From: Mantis religiosa
Lineage: Eukaryota > Arthropoda > Insecta > Mantodea > Mantidae
Reading direction: 5' to 3'
NCBI GenBank assembly: GCA_030765055.1
Contig: CM060958.1
Coordinates: forward strand, 5,405,849 to 5,469,848
Length of the DNA stretch: 64,000 bases
Below, piece by piece: positions 62,108 to 64,000 of the stretch. Below the pieces are notes generated by a model. It did no database searches, was not told the DNA's origin, and saw only the letters and a program-made list of their open reading frames with translations. A program made the position numbers and the translations under genes. Position 1 is the stretch's first letter. Every line of letters begins with the position of its first letter.

Positions 62108-62881
62108 CTACAGCCCAGAGTGGGCCTCGGCTTCCCTCAGGATCCTCCTCCAGACATCCCTTCTTCTGTCTGTCATCCACCAATTTTTTATTTCCAGCCT
62201 TTTCACATCCTCCAATACTCCATCCATGCATCTCAAGTTTGGTCTCCCTACTCTCCTTGCACCATACATACAGTTTACACTCCAATACTCTCCTAATGAT
62301 GTCCTCTCCATCCAGTCTTTGGAAATGCCCTGCCCATCTTAACCTTGCTATTTTAATTGTTTTTACAATATTGGTGTCTTTATATATTTTATATAATTCA
62401 TCGTTATATCTGATTCACCATTACCCTTTCTCCTTAATTGGGCCATAAATTCTTCTCAGTATCTTCCTTTCAAAAATGTTCAGTCTTTCCATATCCTCTT
62501 TTGTTTCATACCCATACATCAGCACCGGTTTTATCAATGTTTTATAAATTCTAATTTTTGTTTTATATGTTAAGAGTTTTGATTTAAAGTGTTTTATTAG
62601 ATTAAAATATGCCCCATTGGCATTTCGTGTTCTTTTGTTAATTTCCCCTTTCATGTCATTACTTTCATTCACAAGAGACCCTAGGTATGAGAATCTATTC
62701 ACTCTTTCAAATTTATAGTTAAGAATATGGATATATTTCTCTGCCTCTTTAATTTTCTTCTTGACATTAGTCACCATGTACTTTGTTTTCCCTTCATTTA
62801 TTTTTAGTCTAAGTTTATAAATGTCCTTGCCATGTCCTTTTCTGTTCTGCTGATTATATCTATATCGTCTGCATATGCCAT
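62108..62881 (-). pseudogene. RTE-like LINE reverse transcriptase, from the catalytic YADD to the end
   Basis: The minus strand from 62881 starts MAYADDIDIIS, the RT catalytic YxDD box. It continues INEGKTKYMVTNVKK, FSYLGSLVNES, INKRTRNANGAYFNLIKHF, then YKTLIKPVLMYGYET, MERLNIFERKILRRIYGPI. The end (62311-62108) is GRPNLRCMDGVLEDVKRL, NWWMTDRRRDVWRRIL and REAEAHSGL with a stop. The order FxYLGS, KxRIYKTLIRPVxxYGxET, RxFERKxLRxIYGP and GRPxxRWxDGVExD is that of RTE-type LINEs common in insects. Upstream of YADD it is cut off at an AT-rich tract. Frame changes near 62420-62300 break it. RTE elements move by target-primed reverse transcription. Confidence 0.85.
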
Positions 62882-62912
62882 ATATAATATATAATTATAT
62901 AATTATTATAAT

Positions 62913-63152
62913 TTTTTGTTATTTACGTCGTTTAACTTTTTTTAAGTCATATTGAACGATAACTGGAATGGGTGAAATGATGCTCAAGTGGGCCCAGTAT
63001 CCATGGAGCTTAGAGTTACCCGACATTCGTCTTTTAGGATGAGGGAAAACCCTGCTAAAAACCTTATCCAGGCAACTCACCCTTCCGAGATTCCAACTCG
63101 GGACCTCTTGAACGTGAGGCAGACACGCTACCACCACACTACAGAGGCGGGC
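62913..63152 (-). mobile_element. tRNA-derived SINE, full length
   Basis: It runs from a T tract at 62913 through ATTTACGTCG to the head GCCCGCCTCTGTAGTGTGGT (minus sense) at 63152, with B box CCCGAGTTGGAATCTCGG. A target-site duplication is not clear in the AT-rich left flank. Confidence 0.88.
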
Positions 63153-63429
63153 AATATTGTATAATGGAAAAACTCTAACATTAAGAATCAGAAGCTGTTA
63201 AGTCCAGTGACTTAACAACTTTTCATCAATTTTAAGTTAAAAGTTGTTAAGTCCTAATAATGAAATATACTGTCAAACATGCTGCATATGTCAAACCGTG
63301 AGAAACACTTCAACACAGTACTGTGTACCTGTAAACGAATCCATCACATAAAATTCTTTCACTTGTATTACTCTTTTGGTATTTAAAATTACTTTTGAAA
63401 AATTTGAACAGCTTTCCTGCATAATTTTG

Positions 63430-63470
63430 AAACAGTGACTTAACAACTTCTGCTTCTGACTGCTTCAATT
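63430..63470 (-). repeat. Right 41-bp inverted repeat
   Basis: Inverted partner of 60242-60282. The core on the plus strand reads TGACTTAACAACTTCT. Confidence 0.65.
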
Positions 63471-63639
63471 ACCTGAATAGTTTTAAAATCTTGATAAGTT
63501 TTTAATTGTCAAACTGTAAGCAAATTACGATTTTATATGAATTCCTACACGTGTCAGTCATACATAGCACATATTGATAATATACAAAGCAGGGGAGATT
63601 TACAGGCTCTACGTATATTTTATGTCAGAGACATAACGA

Positions 63640-63960
63640 GAGTTAAAAATCCCGCCATGGACGTCACCAATACATAAATGGTTGCGAATTAAGGACAGAC
63701 TTGTACAAGGTAATGAACCCTCCCCCCTGTTGTCCTTCGCCATTATTCATAGGGAGCGGGGGAGTCTAGGATTAGGGCGGGGCTGCGCAGGCGCAATACT
63801 AGCCGACCTGGGTGGAGGGGTGTTGCGCGCGCACCTCACGAGTCTCCATTGGACTACATATTAGTCGTGCTGCGCAAGTTCGCTCCTGCGCCTAGTCGAT
63901 CAGAAAACATTCGCCCTCTTGCTCTTCCCCAGGATCTGTTCAAGGTCAGCGTATCGTGTG
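63640..63960 (+). promoter_or_regulatory. GC-rich, CpG-rich promoter-like region at the window edge
   Basis: This patch stands out from its AT-rich surroundings. It holds CCCGCCATGG followed by GACGTCAC (CRE-like, about 63661), GGGCGGGGC (GC box, about 63775), TGCGCAGGCGCA (close to the NRF-1 consensus, about 63784), TGCGCGCGCA (about 63824), CCATTGG (CCAAT box, about 63847) and further TGCGC sites near 63870-63890. Such a cluster is typical of a TATA-less housekeeping promoter. Its strand and gene are not known, since no coding exon is seen before the end of the window. A short plus-strand open frame at 63682-63864 looks accidental. Confidence 0.45.
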
Positions 63961-64000
63961 CAAAACCAGCAATTTTTGTAATTCTACGAACTACGTACTT

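Larger units (their letters stand above)
60242..63470. mobile_element. Candidate unknown DNA element bounded by 41-bp inverted repeats
   Basis: 60242-60282 and the reverse complement of 63430-63470 match over 41 bp with about five mismatches, sharing AATTGAAGCA, TCAGA and the core AGAAGTTGTTAAGTCA. More copies of GTTGTTAAGTC or its one-base variants lie inside, near the ends: about 60427 and 60455 (plus), 63190 (plus) and 63202 (minus) as a close inverted pair, and 63242 (plus). Terminal repeats plus subterminal motifs suggest a DNA transposon. The interior holds a DUF7869-like coding fragment, then two LINE fragments and a SINE that look like later insertions. No target-site duplication was found next to the 41-bp repeats, so the true ends may lie slightly further out, or this may be a chance pairing of two related fragments. 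Confidence 0.45.

Noticed and set aside
63682..63864. 60-codon plus-strand frame in the GC-rich patch
   Set aside because: GC-rich DNA stays open by chance; no conserved motif is seen, and the region looks regulatory.

Overview
The window looks like a gene-poor, repeat-dense stretch of an animal genome, most likely an insect. The reasons are its mix of mobile elements (Tc1/mariner, Merlin, hAT, Penelope-like, RTE-like and Jockey/CR1-like LINEs, a solo LTR), a tRNA-derived SINE family with poly(A) tails and target-site duplications, the AT-rich unique DNA, and the lack of any intact host gene or prokaryotic signal. The order and species cannot be fixed from the sequence alone. I see no intact protein-coding gene. 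Every recognisable coding trace is a decayed mobile-element fragment.

Layout. 1-7728 is a graveyard: a Penelope-like fragment with a GIY-YIG endonuclease, a LINE RNase H fragment split by a SINE, a palindromic Merlin remnant, and one full-length but dead Tc1/mariner element with both inverted repeats. 7729-12550 is a mariner transposase (copy A, + strand) whose helix-turn-helix segment is amplified into about 44 tandem 105-bp units. 12551-13336 holds a LINE 3' end and a SINE. 14205-55124 is one composite locus on the - strand: a second, different mariner (copy B) whose N-terminal segment has become about 461 tandem 81-bp units (37.4 kb), interrupted by a Penelope-like reverse-transcriptase fragment that itself carries 25 tandem 112-bp units. 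55125-64000 returns to nested elements: SINEs, a hAT transposase remnant, a non-autonomous hAT element with 8-bp target-site duplications and a solo LTR inside it, an unknown element with 41-bp inverted repeats, two LINE fragments, and a GC-rich promoter-like patch at the right edge.

Main point. About 70% of the window (about 44.8 kb) is three tandem arrays, and each unit is an internal piece of a transposon reading frame. The two mariner arrays come from different mariner copies, yet both stop at the same place in the protein, just before the GRP linker that follows the first helix-turn-helix. The 81-bp array keeps an exact 81-bp phase over 35.7 kb and shows multi-kilobase higher-order duplications. 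The very long open frames in the arrays (up to 1,459 codons) are by-products of unit lengths divisible by three, mostly on the antisense strand, and should not be annotated as proteins.
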